Below, one piece after another: positions 45,057 to 55,496 of a DNA stretch of 64,000 nt. The DNA comes from Cyanidiococcus yangmingshanensis (taxonomy: Eukaryota; Rhodophyta; Bangiophyceae; Cyanidiales; Cyanidiaceae), in the NCBI GenBank assembly GCA_013995675.1, contig VWRR01000007.1, forward strand, positions 186,001 to 250,000, written 5' to 3'. How positions within the stretch are numbered: the stretch's first letter is position 1; each line of letters begins with the position of its first letter. The notes beneath the pieces are model-generated. The model had not been told where the DNA came from, did not search any database, and saw nothing but the letters and a program-made list of their open reading frames with translations. A program made the position numbers and the translations under genes.

Positions 45057-45779
45057 CTATGCTTCGAGACGAGCCCACACAAGTCGTGAAACGACATCCG
45101 GGTCGGTCGTATTCACGATACCTTGATCAGAGACCATTTCTGCAACGACTTGACATAGCTCTTCGTAGCGTTGTACCAAAGCCTTCTCTAGCCGCCATTG
45201 CTCTGCGGCCTCAGTTGATGAACGCCCGTGAACAAGTTCATCCTCTCCTGTCGTTGAATTCGAAGACGAATCTGGGAGCAGACTGGTCTCAGTGGTGTCT
45301 GTTGTTGGTGCCGAACGTGGAAATAGCGAAGATGCAGCGTTTGTCTCCAGGTACAGCGTACGCCGCAGGCACTGTTCGAACCTTCTGCCGAACTCGAGCA
45401 GCAGTAGCGATTCGTGTTCCCGTTCCCCCATAAAAACGGCCACAACGTCACTCATACGTCGAACCAGAACCGTATAGTCCTCTAAACGCAGAACTTGCTC
45501 GCGATCTGCGAACGCATCCGAAAGGCCAAGCTGATTCCAAATAGGGGGTAAAAGCTCCTCCAGAGTGCGTAGCAAGCGTTCGTTGAGCTCCGCAGGGCTT
45601 AGCTTAGCCGTCGGTCCAGACGTAGCGGCGTTTGTTGGTCGTTCCTCAGTCTCACTCGGTTGCCGCAAAAGAGGTAGACGGCTGCTCGAGCGACGTTCCA
45701 AGCCGATGTTATCAGCAGCCGGCGACAACAGCCCGTTCCGTTGGTAGATCTCCAAATATACTGCAGTAGAGAATTCCAC
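45057..45779 (-). CDS. Unrecognised helical/coiled-coil protein; start unresolved
   Basis: A 240-codon frame whose composition is clearly protein-like: PAELNERLLRTLEELLPPIW, ADREQVLRLEDYTVLVRRM and LLLLEFGRRFEQCLRRTLYL suggest amphipathic helices. A Ser/Thr/Pro-rich linker and another helix (EKALVQRYEELCQVVAEMV) follow. The segment LEELLPPIWNQLG faintly recalls the N-terminus of MAP65/PRC1 microtubule bundlers (IWDEVG), but the protein is far too short for that family. The frame opens after a stop with GTG, and its first ATG is deep inside, so the true start lies upstream behind a frame change or an unseen small exon. No function is assigned. Confidence 0.45.
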   Translation of the reverse strand: MEFSTAVYLEIYQRNGLLSPAADNIGLERRSSSRLPLLRQPSETEERPTNAATSGPTAKLSPAELNERLLRTLEELLPPIWNQLGLSDAFADREQVLRLEDYTVLVRRMSDVVAVFMGEREHESLLLLEFGRRFEQCLRRTLYLETNAASSLFPRSAPTTDTTETSLLPDSSSNSTTGEDELVHGRSSTEAAEQWRLEKALVQRYEELCQVVAEMVSDQGIVNTTDPDVVSRLVWARLEA

Positions 45780-46997
45780 GTGTCAGATAAGATATTAAAT
45801 AGAGCGCTCGGAGCATCTGGAGGTGATGCTTCCCAAGCGGTGCGTGACGAAAGCGCTCACGGGTCGAGAACGAGAGCGGTTCCCTGGGCGTCTCTCTTAT
45901 CGCTGTGGGTGCGCCCACCGAAGAGACACCGTGCAACGATGCGTTCGATGCGTCGCGGATGCTGCACTCGGAGTCGCCGCTTTTTCCAACGTACATTGCG
46001 ACTTGGAGACCAGAACTTTGTCTCGAATTTGTCTCGAAAATCGCTAGCAAAAAGGATGCTTAAAGTCTAGTTGGAATTACTCAGTAAACGGCTAGTAGAT
46101 TCGAGTCACCTCCATCGTTGTCAGATCGATGGCACACTCGATAGAGAAGTGATCGATGCACTGGAGATCACAGAATATCCCTGCGACTGGCTCCGTTCGA
46201 GATCAGACGGCGGTAAGTTGGACTTGCTGTGCTCCTCTTCAGTTGACTGAGTTGTTTACGTTCATTGGGATCATATAAGCGGGATGTCATCGTGAGCATC
46301 TGGCACCATTTCGAGAGAATGATACCTACGCGGAGCGGTGCGAAGAAAGACGGGATCGCCGCGGTCACGTTTCACGAATTCAAGCAGCGCAGCCTCTCTG
46401 ATCATCGAGTCACTTTCGATAACAATAAAGTGCTCCTGAAGAAAACATTCTTGAATGCGTATACGCGTCACGTTCCGAATCTAGTCTACTTGCATAGCCA
46501 AAAATCGCTCAAATTCTTTACGAATCAGTCTCGGTCACAAAACCCGTTCGTTAGGCCATCCAGCACGCCAGCCTCCGATGCAAGGCGCCGCTTGAGCCCG
46601 TCCGCATCCCGCTGGGGGCAGGGAAGGGCCGCCACTCGGCCGGGTCTGCCGTTCCCCCGCCCGCTGGCCATCGATTGCCTCAGGTGTCACGACACGGCAA
46701 TGTGACACGACGGATCGTCGTCGTGCAGCCGCGCGATCGCTCGACATCCATGTCGTACCTTGGTGCAGAGCCAGCGGGTTCGCAACGAAACCGTAGACGA
46801 TCGTGCGTCTCCGCCTAGTACTGTTGGGTGGCTCGCTCTAGACGAATCACCTGGATCACAGACGCTCATCAAAGATATAATAATCAGAGCGGTTCCGTCG
46901 TTGAAGCTTTGTCTGTGAACCGGTTTTAAAGGAGCTATTTCGTTTGAGGTTGTTGCCTGCTTTCGAGACCGACAGTGAGTGACCCTGTCTGAGCATC
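45780..46997. other. Divergent intergenic region upstream of RPL12
   Basis: About 1.2 kb. A GTAAGT occurs at 46213-46218 after an ATG-led open stretch, but no ACTAAC branch site follows. A frame at 46319-46705 (+) is not recognised. Presumably holds the promoter of RPL12. Confidence 0.35.
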
Positions 46998-47495
46998 ATG
47001 CCTCCAAAAGGTGATCCAAACGCCACGACGATTGTTTACGTTCGTGTTGTAGGTGGAGAAGGCGCGGCAGCATCTAGCTTGGCGCCGAAAATTGGACCGC
47101 TTGGTCTCTCTCCGAAGAAGATCGGCGATGACATTGCAAAGGCCACCAAGGACTGGAAGGGTCTGCGCATCATGGTGAAGCTCACCGTGCAGAATCGCCA
47201 AGCGCAAGTCGAAGTCGTCCCCAGTGCGGCAGCGTTGGTGATTCGCGCGCTCAACGAACCGCCTCGAGACCGCAAGAAAGTGAAAAATGTCAAGCACGAT
47301 GGGAATTTGGCTTTGGAAGATATCAAGGAAATCGCCCGAATCATGCAGAAACGGTCCTGTGCTCGGGATTTGAGCGGTGTTGTGCGAGAGATTCTAGGCA
47401 CCTGTCATAGCATCGGCTGCACGGTTGAGGGGCGCCACCCAAGAGAGCTCATTGCGCAGATCCATTCTGGTGAACTCGTCATCGAGAACGTGTAA
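46998..47495 (+). CDS. RPL12: 60S ribosomal protein L12 (uL11)
   Basis: A 165-residue single-exon gene, the usual length. Seen are [46 protein letters not shown] and [18 protein letters not shown]. Next come [21 protein letters not shown] and [19 protein letters not shown], then [19 protein letters not shown]. uL11 binds the GTPase-associated rRNA and forms the base of the stalk that recruits elongation factors. No intron or frame break. The start is the ATG that gives the family N-terminus. Confidence 0.98.
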   Translation: MPPKGDPNATTIVYVRVVGGEGAAASSLAPKIGPLGLSPKKIGDDIAKATKDWKGLRIMVKLTVQNRQAQVEVVPSAAALVIRALNEPPRDRKKVKNVKHDGNLALEDIKEIARIMQKRSCARDLSGVVREILGTCHSIGCTVEGRHPRELIAQIHSGELVIENV

Positions 47496-48111
47496 ACGCT
47501 CTATGTGCAAAGACCCGAAGCATATGGTATTCCGTCCTGTGCACTGCGCTTCATGGCCACATTCCGAAATTCCGTGCATGTTTCGTTTGAAAAAGTGACG
47601 CAGCAATGAGTGGCACAGTGGTGTGCAATAGCTACGCCCATTTTCATGGTGATTCAGCAGCGTTCCAGTTAGAAGAGTGAGCGCATGCGATAAGCGTGGT
47701 TGCTTTCTATATTCCCCAAGCGTAGCATGGATGGCCAGAGAGCACATGCACGAACCAACGGCGCATCGACGCTGTTCCCCGAGGACATCTACGACGCCGT
47801 GGGGGAATGTCCAGTCCATATGCTGCATTCGAGCGCTGCGTTGCACCTACATCTCATCTTAGCTGCATTGAAGATGCCTGTACCCTATCTTTCAAGCTAT
47901 GCTTTGCCCTGTATCTTCGAGTTGTTCGCTACCTAGCGTGCCCCTGCATGGGGAGACCCGCCAGGCGGAAGACGCCAGCAAGGCGGGACCCCGCGCACGC
48001 GCCATCGATCTCGTCGGACTTGGGTGGGGGGCGCCTTACAGCATCCCCGCGACGACGTTTGCGGGGTACCCAACGTAAGGGCGCAGCAAGGACCTGTTTC
48101 TAGTCTCTGCA
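47496..48111. other. Intergenic
   Basis: About 620 bp between two plus-strand genes. The last part is G-rich (around 48020-48060). No gene seen. Confidence 0.4.
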
Positions 48112-49041
48112 ATGATGAGTAGGTCAAAGTTACGTCTTCATTTGGGTGAACGTTCTCGAGAATCTCGATTTGGATGGGAAGCACTCGGTTTTTCGTCGGT
48201 TCCGGGTGGTTTGTGGTTGAGTGGGTCGCAGCTCGACCACGGTCGCAGCTGGCTTGATGCGTCGTCGAGCACAACGCTTCGGACGCGTTCACAGCGTCGC
48301 CTCGCCGTGTGTGCCTGGCGCTTCTCTCCATCTAGGATACGGGAGAGAGGTTTCACACAGAGCGCACGGGGCCAGGTCCCTGATCAGCGGAACTTGTTTG
48401 GGAAAAACGTCTCTCGGTACGGAGTATCGTTGCGGAGCCTCACTGGTTGCAGCAGCGAGTCGCGCCGCAGCGAACAGCGAGAGACAGGTGACAGCGAGTC
48501 AGGGATCTCGGTTCAGCCAGAAGTCAGTACGGCAACGATCGCAAGGGAAGTGGAGCGTTCGTTTGATACGGTGCTTCAGGAGCTGGCAGCGATTCAGTCG
48601 GACTCGCCGCGGAACATCGCCATCTTGGGCACGCGGCACTGCTCGTACTTGCACCAGCAGATCATCGAACTTTTAACGTTTGCGAATGTGCTGCTTGGGA
48701 ACCACGTCATCACTTCGGGAGGGATTGGGAGCAATATGGCTGTGATTCGCGGAGCGTTGCGAGCCGATAAACCGGAACTCTTAACGGTTGTGCTCCCGCA
48801 GAGCATCGAGAAGCAACCTGGGGAAGTGCGGGAACTGCTTGAGCGGGTCACACAGATTGTGGAAATGAAGCAGAATGACGGACTGCCTCTAGATGTGGCC
48901 AGCAGATTGTGCAACTCGGATATTATTAGCCGGACAGACCGCTTTATAAGCTTCGCCTTCCACGATAGTGAGGTGGTTCTGGAGGCAGCTCGGGAAGCCA
49001 AGGCTCTGAACAAGGTTGTGACCCTGCTCTATCTGGACTGA
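48112..49041 (+). CDS. Cyanobacterial-type DprA-like (Rossmann) protein, plastid-targeted
   Basis: A 309-residue protein. The C-terminal 180 residues match, from memory, a conserved cyanobacterial protein often labelled DNA recombination-mediator protein A. Seen are FDTVLQELAAIQSDSPRNIAI, LGTRHCSYLHQQIIELL, GNHVITSGGIGSNMAVIRGAL, PELLTVVLPQSIEKQPGE and LPLDVASRLCNSDIISR. FAFHDSEVVLEAAREAKALNK and VTLLYLD follow. The first 120 residues are Ser/Arg-rich and poor in acids, as in a chloroplast transit peptide. I infer a nuclear gene of plastid origin whose product returns to the plastid. Its biochemical role is not established by sequence; the fold is shared with DprA and LOG-type nucleotide-binding proteins. 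Confidence 0.85.
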   Translation: MMSRSKLRLHLGERSRESRFGWEALGFSSVPGGLWLSGSQLDHGRSWLDASSSTTLRTRSQRRLAVCAWRFSPSRIRERGFTQSARGQVPDQRNLFGKNVSRYGVSLRSLTGCSSESRRSEQRETGDSESGISVQPEVSTATIAREVERSFDTVLQELAAIQSDSPRNIAILGTRHCSYLHQQIIELLTFANVLLGNHVITSGGIGSNMAVIRGALRADKPELLTVVLPQSIEKQPGEVRELLERVTQIVEMKQNDGLPLDVASRLCNSDIISRTDRFISFAFHDSEVVLEAAREAKALNKVVTLLYLD

Positions 49042-50296
49042 TCGAGCAGGGCATCCGCTCTCGAGAAAGCGTACTTTCTAACCGAGTATGATGCATCGCG
49101 TTTTGTCGCACGGAGATCCCGACATTGACGACACAGCGGCTGGGCATGTCCCAGCAGTGCATGACGGCTAAGGCTAGGCTCTCTTCAGAGGCGACCTCGC
49201 AGAGAACAAGGCACTACATCGGATCGGTTCAAACGATATTCCGGACTTGCCACGAGAAAGCTGCTCGAGCACATATGATGGGGGACGCGTGACGGGCGAT
49301 GCTTTTGCAAAGAGAATCGGTCATCGTGGACGAAACCCTCCGGTCTGATGGAGTCGTTGGATGAAACCAGTGGTCAGGTTCGTGTCGCCACATAACAGCG
49401 CGGGCCATGCGAACGCGAACCCGTGATAACGACGCCGACATCGTCACTGCCGTTAAAAGGCACCCTTGCGTCGGCCGAAGTACGAAATGAGGACTAGCAG
49501 CTTGGTTGTGGAAATCGTCATGAATCGACGCTGATTCCTGGCGAGTACGTTCAATTCTCGATCCCGTAAAACAGCGATGTCCAAGGAAACTAGTACGTTC
49601 GAAAATGGTCCAAAGAGAACGAACCATGTGTCGGAACCTGTCTAACTCGGGCGATTCGCTCACGTTGGAGCGAAATGGCAAGTGCCATCTTCTCTCCAAC
49701 TCAACATACAATGAATCTGTAATTTTGGTCAAAGACGTGCACCAAACAGGTGCTTTCATGTACAAGCCGCGCACTCAGTTGATTAGCTTCACAACCAGAT
49801 AGTGTTACAGTACTGGCCACAACGATCCGATCCAGCGCCTTTCAGGAGATCCAGAACAGAACCATCCTGATGCACTCCGTTCTTGGAGCTGGTCAAGCTC
49901 ATGCCGATGGATCGACTGTATCTTTCCATCAGGATGCATACCGGGTAGGTTATTGGCTCGCCTGACGGCGTAGAGGTGCTGCGCTCATCAGCTTGAAACC
50001 ACGGGATACGCTCTGTCTGATTCCCTAGGAACAAGCTGGAACTCGATGGTCAACCATTTGAAAGGCCTTATGCCTCGAAAGTATGCCGCGAGTCGGTTGG
50101 ATCATTTTACAGAACATCATATCTACTATGAATAGAAGGACCCTATGGTCATCCAATTGCCCAGTCTACCGTACATCTGCTCTGCTCAGATTCATTGGCG
50201 CTGATCCCGATCGGAAGGCTCGATTGGATCGCTGCAGCAGCAACGCTTTGCGTACAGCGTGAAGACTCGTGTAAACGGACCTAGTCAAGTCGAAGA
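49042..50296. other. Intergenic
   Basis: 1.25 kb between two plus-strand genes. The minus-strand frame at 49229-49774 does not look like protein. A 10-bp inverted pair (CATCCTGATG / CATCAGGATG) lies near 49866 and 49926. Nothing else. Confidence 0.38.
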
Positions 50297-50782
50297 ATGC
50301 TGCTTCGCGTGTTCTGCGCAGAGAGCACGGAATCACCAGAGCCGAGCCAACCTCCAGAAAGGTCTGAGTCACCGAGCGGGGACACCGGTGCTTCACGGAA
50401 AATTGGAGATTCGAGTGTATCTCTAGTAGTTCTGGCAGACCTGCCAAGAGTGCCCTGTTTTCGAGAAGCTCTGCTTCGGGGAGCGATTGGTGGTTTTACA
50501 CTCACTGCGTTCCGGATGTTTCACGAGTATCGAAAACTTCGTCAAGGAGCTACCCGAAAGCCTCCCCGAATAGCAGTCATCGCTCGGATAGCTGGTTTCA
50601 GCACAGTAGACTTTGCGATACGCGCTGTATTAGCGTTTTCGGCTTTGAGTTGGGTTGCCTGCCGTTACAACTATCGACAAAGTCGGGAGCAGATTCGGAG
50701 CGCTATGAAGAGTGCGATGTCATATCCAGAGAAATCGACTGCAGTCCATGAAACCAAGTCATCCGAGCCGACGGTATCCTAG
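50297..50782 (+). CDS. COX20-like cytochrome c oxidase assembly protein
   Basis: A 161-residue protein. The core reads VPCFREALLRGAIGGFTLTA, then two hydrophobic segments, and WVACRYNYRQSREQI. This is the COX20 (FAM36A) pattern: P-C-x-R-x-(S/A)-L-x-G-x(2)-G at the first helix and W-x-x-C-R-Y-x-Y after the second. COX20 is an inner-membrane chaperone for newly made Cox2 in mitochondria. The 50 residues before the core are acidic and Ser/Pro-rich, so they are not a classical presequence, as is normal for this family. Start is the first ATG. The match is to a short, rapidly evolving family. Confidence 0.78.
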   Translation: MLLRVFCAESTESPEPSQPPERSESPSGDTGASRKIGDSSVSLVVLADLPRVPCFREALLRGAIGGFTLTAFRMFHEYRKLRQGATRKPPRIAVIARIAGFSTVDFAIRAVLAFSALSWVACRYNYRQSREQIRSAMKSAMSYPEKSTAVHETKSSEPTVS

Positions 50783-51447
50783 AGAGCAGGATACCGACAA
50801 CATTGACACGATGTGAAGCCCGCTGCAACATGCTTGCCTGAGTTTGGACCTGGACGCTATGCATTCCGCCGGATGTTGCCTTACTGGGCGAGGCAGGGTC
50901 TCTGATACTCCAGCGAAACACTCGAGCCATTGACGAGTTGCAGTACGGCAAAGTGATACTGACTCAGATGGTGCTCGTTGGGAATCGCACCTGAATATCG
51001 ATGAATGGTTCGAATACTAGCGCGAAACACGCCCGCTCTCCGACGAGAGGATTGCTAAAGAACCAGAACATTTGGCTGGTAGCCGGAGCGAGACGTCTCC
51101 CGTCGTATCCAATGATCATGTCGCTCACTAGGGAGCTCGTTTCAAGCGGCCAGGAGGCTATATCCGAACCACAGCGACATCTGCCAGTTGCGCTGCATGA
51201 TGCAGAGATCCCATCTGCGTCCAGTGTTTGGCATGTCGTATCCGCGAGCGAATCTGGAAGCACTTGGAGACTCGGGAACAACTTGACTGCCTCTCGAGGC
51301 GGCATACACCGGTGTTGAGCTTCACTGCGTTGCATGAAACGAATCTGTATCGTTCCAATCGTGGCCGCCCGAGATTAGAATAGGAATTTTCCCGCACAGA
51401 GTGGCCAGGGTGCGCTCTCTGCCTTTGCGATGCAACAGACTGCGTTC
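50783..51447. other. Convergent intergenic region
   Basis: Between COX20 and MED10 ends. A minus-strand frame (50964-51335) is unrecognised and lacks support as a gene. Confidence 0.38.
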
Positions 51448-51931
51448 TTATGCCTGCTCGTGCGTGGGCTCTGTCGTTGAACTGGCTTGTTGCGGTGTTG
51501 TGACCTCTTTTGCGGCTCGTAAACGATCAAAGGCACACAGAGCCGCACGGAACGACTTGAGTTCTTTCTGTTTTGCAGCTCCAATGCGCTCTAGGTCCAC
51601 GGCATCGTACAACAAACGAAGTAGGAACAGGTCCGGGTTCTCGCCCCGGTCAAGCCACTGCAGAAGCTCGAGCGGCACACGCCATGACTCCGGCCCTGCC
51701 GAAGCCTTGGTGATCGTTTCACGTGCCTGTTGATGATGGTTGGAGTTGGCTGCTTGCTTCCTTGAGTCTCTGGTACGCGCGCACAAGCGCAGTGAATGCG
51801 TCGCTCAAGGCCGCTGGACCGTGAACGGAAGAATCCTCCCGGAAACAGACAGCGATTCGATTCAGCTGCTCCCATAGCGCGATGCAGTCAATAAAACTTT
51901 TCTCCAGCACGTCCTCCTTCGTATTGGCCAT
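51448..51931 (-). CDS. MED10: Mediator complex subunit 10 (one frame break)
   Basis: Mediator middle-module subunit for RNA polymerase II transcription. The first segment (from ATG 51931) is MANTKEDVLEKSFIDCIALW to RAYQRLKEASSQL. After one extra base near 51735-51765 it continues as NHHQQARETITK. The hallmark VPLELLQWLDRGENPDLFLLRLL and KSFRAALCAFDRLRA follow. The hallmark equals the VPLEVFEYIDQGRNPQLY block of animal MED10, and the helix before it corresponds to the N-terminal MED10 helix. Total about 160 residues against 135 in animals. Small and divergent, but the core motif is distinctive. Confidence 0.8.
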
Positions 51932-52149
51932 ATAGGGTTACCAAAATACCTTTCGAAGCACCCCGTTTGACCTCAGGACTGCTTTCAGGACAATTGCAGG
52001 AACTCGATGTCGCGATGGTGTTCAGGAGCGTTGCCAGCGGCTTGTGTGGACGATTCGTGCTGCCGTTTCGATTCCAGGTCGTCGCTGTAGAGGTCATCGA
52101 AGCATTGTTCAACTTTGAATAGAACGTCGTTTTGGAATAATTTTCGCGA

Positions 52150-53019
52150 ATGGATGCAAACTCAAATTGGATCTTGGAATCAGGCACAACGTGGTTGTCG
52201 TTGGCGCTGGTCGGCGTGACTCTCCTGGCGAGCACGTGGCTATGGCGTCGCTATGCAAACGGAGTCGAGGCGGTCGCTCCGGCCCTGAAAACCGACTCGT
52301 TCACAACGTTCCGGCTGGTGTCGAAGACCGCTGTCTCTTACAATACCCGTATCTTCCGCTTCGCCTTGACGTCACCAAACCAGCAGTTAGGGTTGCCTCC
52401 TGGAAGACACATCGTGATTCGAGCGCGCGTTCCCGATGCCGAAGAGCCAATCCTCCGACCCTATACGCCGATCTCAAAGCCGGATACATGCGGATACTTT
52501 GAGCTACTGGTGAAGATCTACCCAGCGCCAAATGGGAGAATGGGGCGATATCTAGACTCGTTAGTGCCGGGCCGTGACGCGGCTGAGGTACGCGGCCCGA
52601 GCGGCTCGTTCACCTATCGGCCAAACATGGTCGCTGAACTGGGCATGATTGCCGGCGGGACCGGGATCACCCCCATGTGGCAGCTCATTCAAGTCATTCT
52701 CGGGGATGCAAGCGATCGCACCCGAATCAAGTTGATCTTTGCGAACGTGAAAGCAGAAGATATCCTCCTGCGTTCGGAAATCGATGCTATAGCGGCGCAG
52801 TATCCGGACCGATTCGCTCGCTTCTACGTACTGAATGAACCGCCAGCTGATTGGAAAATGGGAACTGGGTTTGTCACCACGGAGCATATACGAGACTTTA
52901 TTGGTCTGCCCGCTGAAAACAAGTTGGTGCTGCTGTGCGGTCCGCCGCCGATGAACAAAGCTATGCGAGAGCACCTGGAGGGCCTCGGGTACGACAAATC
53001 CGCCATCTTCCGATTCTAG
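52150..53019 (+). CDS. NADH-cytochrome b5 reductase
   Basis: A 289-residue flavoprotein passing electrons from NADH to cytochrome b5 for lipid desaturation and related reactions. An N-terminal hydrophobic anchor (TTWLSLALVGVTLLASTWLW) precedes the FAD domain, with LRPYTPIS and the GRMGRYLDSL loop. The NADH domain has MIAGGTGITPMWQLIQVIL, LIFANVKAEDILLRSEID and VLLCGPPPMNKAM. The length and single N-terminal anchor fit the ER or outer-mitochondrial-membrane form (CBR1/MCR1). Intact, with a true ATG start. It is divergent from MED10, with about 220 bp between. Confidence 0.95.
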   Translation: MDANSNWILESGTTWLSLALVGVTLLASTWLWRRYANGVEAVAPALKTDSFTTFRLVSKTAVSYNTRIFRFALTSPNQQLGLPPGRHIVIRARVPDAEEPILRPYTPISKPDTCGYFELLVKIYPAPNGRMGRYLDSLVPGRDAAEVRGPSGSFTYRPNMVAELGMIAGGTGITPMWQLIQVILGDASDRTRIKLIFANVKAEDILLRSEIDAIAAQYPDRFARFYVLNEPPADWKMGTGFVTTEHIRDFIGLPAENKLVLLCGPPPMNKAMREHLEGLGYDKSAIFRF

Positions 53020-54111
53020 GATCAAAACGTCTGCTCAATTCTGTTCATGGATGGAATCTCGGGGACGTCTTTGGGCCGTCATGCCTCGTTTTGGCGGGAC
53101 ACGATTCGATAAGCTGGCGCCCTCTCTTTCTAGGCGAGCTGTCTTGTATGTGAGGCGGAAGCGTCGATGATGACCTATGAAGTGCACTGCCGCTTTATGA
53201 ATGTAGCGTTGTAAATATCGTCGCTTTCCTCGTCGTGCAGGCTGCTAGGAGACAATCGCTGCGAAGATGTAGCAGTCTGTGTTTCTCGGCAAGCCCCCGA
53301 GATGAGAATTGGTGCCCCAACGAACCAGATATCCCAAACATGCAACTTGCTTCGTTTGCGAAGAGCTCCAAGTTGAGTCACACAAGAAGCGCAAAATCGG
53401 CCGCGATTGGCGGTGCATTCTATGACCCTCGTATGCAATGAGTTGACGACCAAACGATGCGCAGCCAGGACGTTGAAAGCATGGAAGCGCCGCATCACTT
53501 TGCGTACGAAAGCGACTCGACGTGAACAGAACTGCTTCGTGCGGCTTGCAAGGTTGTTCCACGGGCATGCGTCTGGGCGCTGGACATCCCCAAACACGCG
53601 CATCATTTTCGCGAGCAAAGTATCCATGTCGACACTGCCGAGAAAAGAACAGTTCTTCATGGTTTCTTGTGCCTCTCGGCGCTCGGCAAAAACTGGAAAT
53701 CACCCACGATCGTCGCGGTCGTTGAAATCAACCGAATTTGATTCATTCGAGCATCAGTGCGTGCTTCAGATCCTTGCTCGAACCATCTATGGCGCTCTCT
53801 TTGGTGAGCAACCGCCATCATTCTAACTCAACAACGCAGACGAAAGACCTTGGCCTTCGAGTCTCAAATTCGATGAACGTTGGCTTCCAAACGAGGTCGT
53901 TCCAAGTCGTGCTTTCGTCATGTCTGAGGATCCGATCCATGCCGGGAGCTTGGGGTCCGAGATCATCTCCAGGCCATTTTTGTTTTGTATCTATAGAGAT
54001 GATAAAGCAGCTATCAAATCCTGTGTTCTTTTCTCTCGCCATTGCCCGTGTTACTGCAACCCGAGTAGGTCCCTATGCCCATAGTAGCTATACATGCGCT
54101 CTACCAAAGGA
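53020..54111. other. Convergent intergenic region
   Basis: 1.1 kb between the ends of the b5 reductase and GLTP genes. Overlapping frames on both strands without recognisable content. Confidence 0.4.
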
Positions 54112-54795
54112 TCAAAACATGCCTGAACGCGTCGCAAATACTCGTCCTTCAGAGAGGCTTTCAACACCAATCGAGCGCAGAAACTGGTCGAGGGGAGGTA
54201 CGAAAATCAATGCAGCTCGAACAGCAGCAACAACCATACTCCCGTGGTGTTCTCGCAACGCCTCCTGGTACGCTGTCCAAACGCAGTCGCGCGTTGCAGA
54301 GCGTCTATTATAGGCCTCCGAGGGACACTTGGCAATCTCCCGCATGAGTACCTGAATGAACCGCAGACACCACATCATACGCAGGATGTTGCGAGCACCA
54401 CCCTCCTTACCAGATCCGGTGTTCAGGAGCCCTTGTTGCGTCTCTCGCTCAATCACTTGGCGAATGGTAGCGTTACGTTTCGGATCGCTTCGATAGATGG
54501 CCCAGAGAGTATCACGTTTCTCCAACACATCCTGGCGAACAAACGTGAACGCTGTCCCCAAGTGCTGAAATATATCTGCAACAGTTGTAAGCGCCTGTAC
54601 AAAGTCAAAGAGGTACGGGAGGGGCCACGGCTCAGCAGCAGGCGGCTCGTCAAAGCGAATGCGTTCAAAGGCTTGCAGAAACTTTTCGAAGGAAAAGGGT
54701 GTATCGCGAAGTGTCGTCATCGATGTCGCTAGAGGCACCGACAAGGAATCCACGTCTCTAAATTCAAGAGAGGTCCTAGATCCAAAGTCGTCCAT
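54112..54795 (-). CDS. Glycolipid transfer protein (GLTP-domain)
   Basis: A 227-residue all-helical protein from the first ATG. The GLTP pattern is visible: FLQAFERI near the N-terminus, IFQHLGTAFTFVRQDVLEKR with the Asp of the headgroup site, TIRQVIERETQQGL, ARNILRMMWCLRFIQVLMREI with the conserved Arg-x(3-4)-Trp/Leu helix, then AYQEALREHHGSMVVAAVRAAL and VPPLDQFL. The family's Asn after the Asp (DxxxN) is not obvious here, and the Trp that usually follows the His is replaced (HHGSM). This may mean a changed lipid preference, for example ceramide-1-phosphate or another sphingolipid. It moves single lipids between membranes in the cytosol. Confidence 0.87.
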   Translation of the reverse strand: MDDFGSRTSLEFRDVDSLSVPLATSMTTLRDTPFSFEKFLQAFERIRFDEPPAAEPWPLPYLFDFVQALTTVADIFQHLGTAFTFVRQDVLEKRDTLWAIYRSDPKRNATIRQVIERETQQGLLNTGSGKEGGARNILRMMWCLRFIQVLMREIAKCPSEAYNRRSATRDCVWTAYQEALREHHGSMVVAAVRAALIFVPPLDQFLRSIGVESLSEGRVFATRSGMF

Positions 54796-55496
54796 CAGTG
54801 GCAAACCATCCCAACGATAAGGGTGAAGGTCTCAACCGCATGCCCGCTGAACAAGGTGCAGGGCAGGACCAGTACGCTTGGGGTCGGTCCAGATGCGCAC
54901 CCTGGCCTCATTGGACGATCCTAGGATACGAGTTCGCTGGTCGGACACCGAGCTGCAAGGGCCGTTAAGTTGTGCATCGCTACATAACAAAGGCTTGATA
55001 CCGTTCGATGATGTATGGTCTTTAGCTGTCCAGTATCAATATCTACTTTTCAAAGTGCTCAGTGAACAGCTATCGTGAAGACTGGGGATGGAGGTGGACT
55101 CGCCGTTCTGACGAGCTCAATAGAGAAATTGTGTTGCGACAGACAAAGGACACTAGGAGTCTGCTCATGAAGATCATTATATGTTCAAGAATTGGATCGA
55201 ATGATGAATGCTAGTTTAGAGTAGTTGGAAACGATGGCGGTGCAGCGCTGGTGAACGACTCCAGACAGAGACGTGCAGACGAGGTATGCGTGTGGGATCA
55301 CGCCCTGTGGTGAGTTTGCGACGTTTTTATTCGCCATTTTGGCTACGGCAGCGTTGCACCGCTGTTGTGCCGGTGCAGCGCCATGAACCCTTAACTGACC
55401 ATGGTTTGTGCGTTCAATCAGTTTTCGTATACGGTACCCTATCGATATCGGTTTAAATGTTTTGTCTCGAGATGAGCCTGCTCTTCAGCAGCGGCT
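54796..55496. other. Intergenic
   Basis: About 700 bp between two minus-strand genes, upstream of the GLTP gene; nothing recognised. Confidence 0.4.

Noticed and set aside
46213-46218. GTAAGT donor after an ATG-led open stretch upstream of RPL12
   Set aside because: No ACTAAC/acceptor pair follows in the expected range and RPL12 is complete from its own ATG.
51005-51016. tRNA B-box-like GGTTCGAATAC
   Set aside because: No T stem and no matching upstream tRNA arms.
53175-53826. Overlapping ORFs of 139-161 codons on both strands
   Set aside because: Neither shows a domain or coding-like composition.
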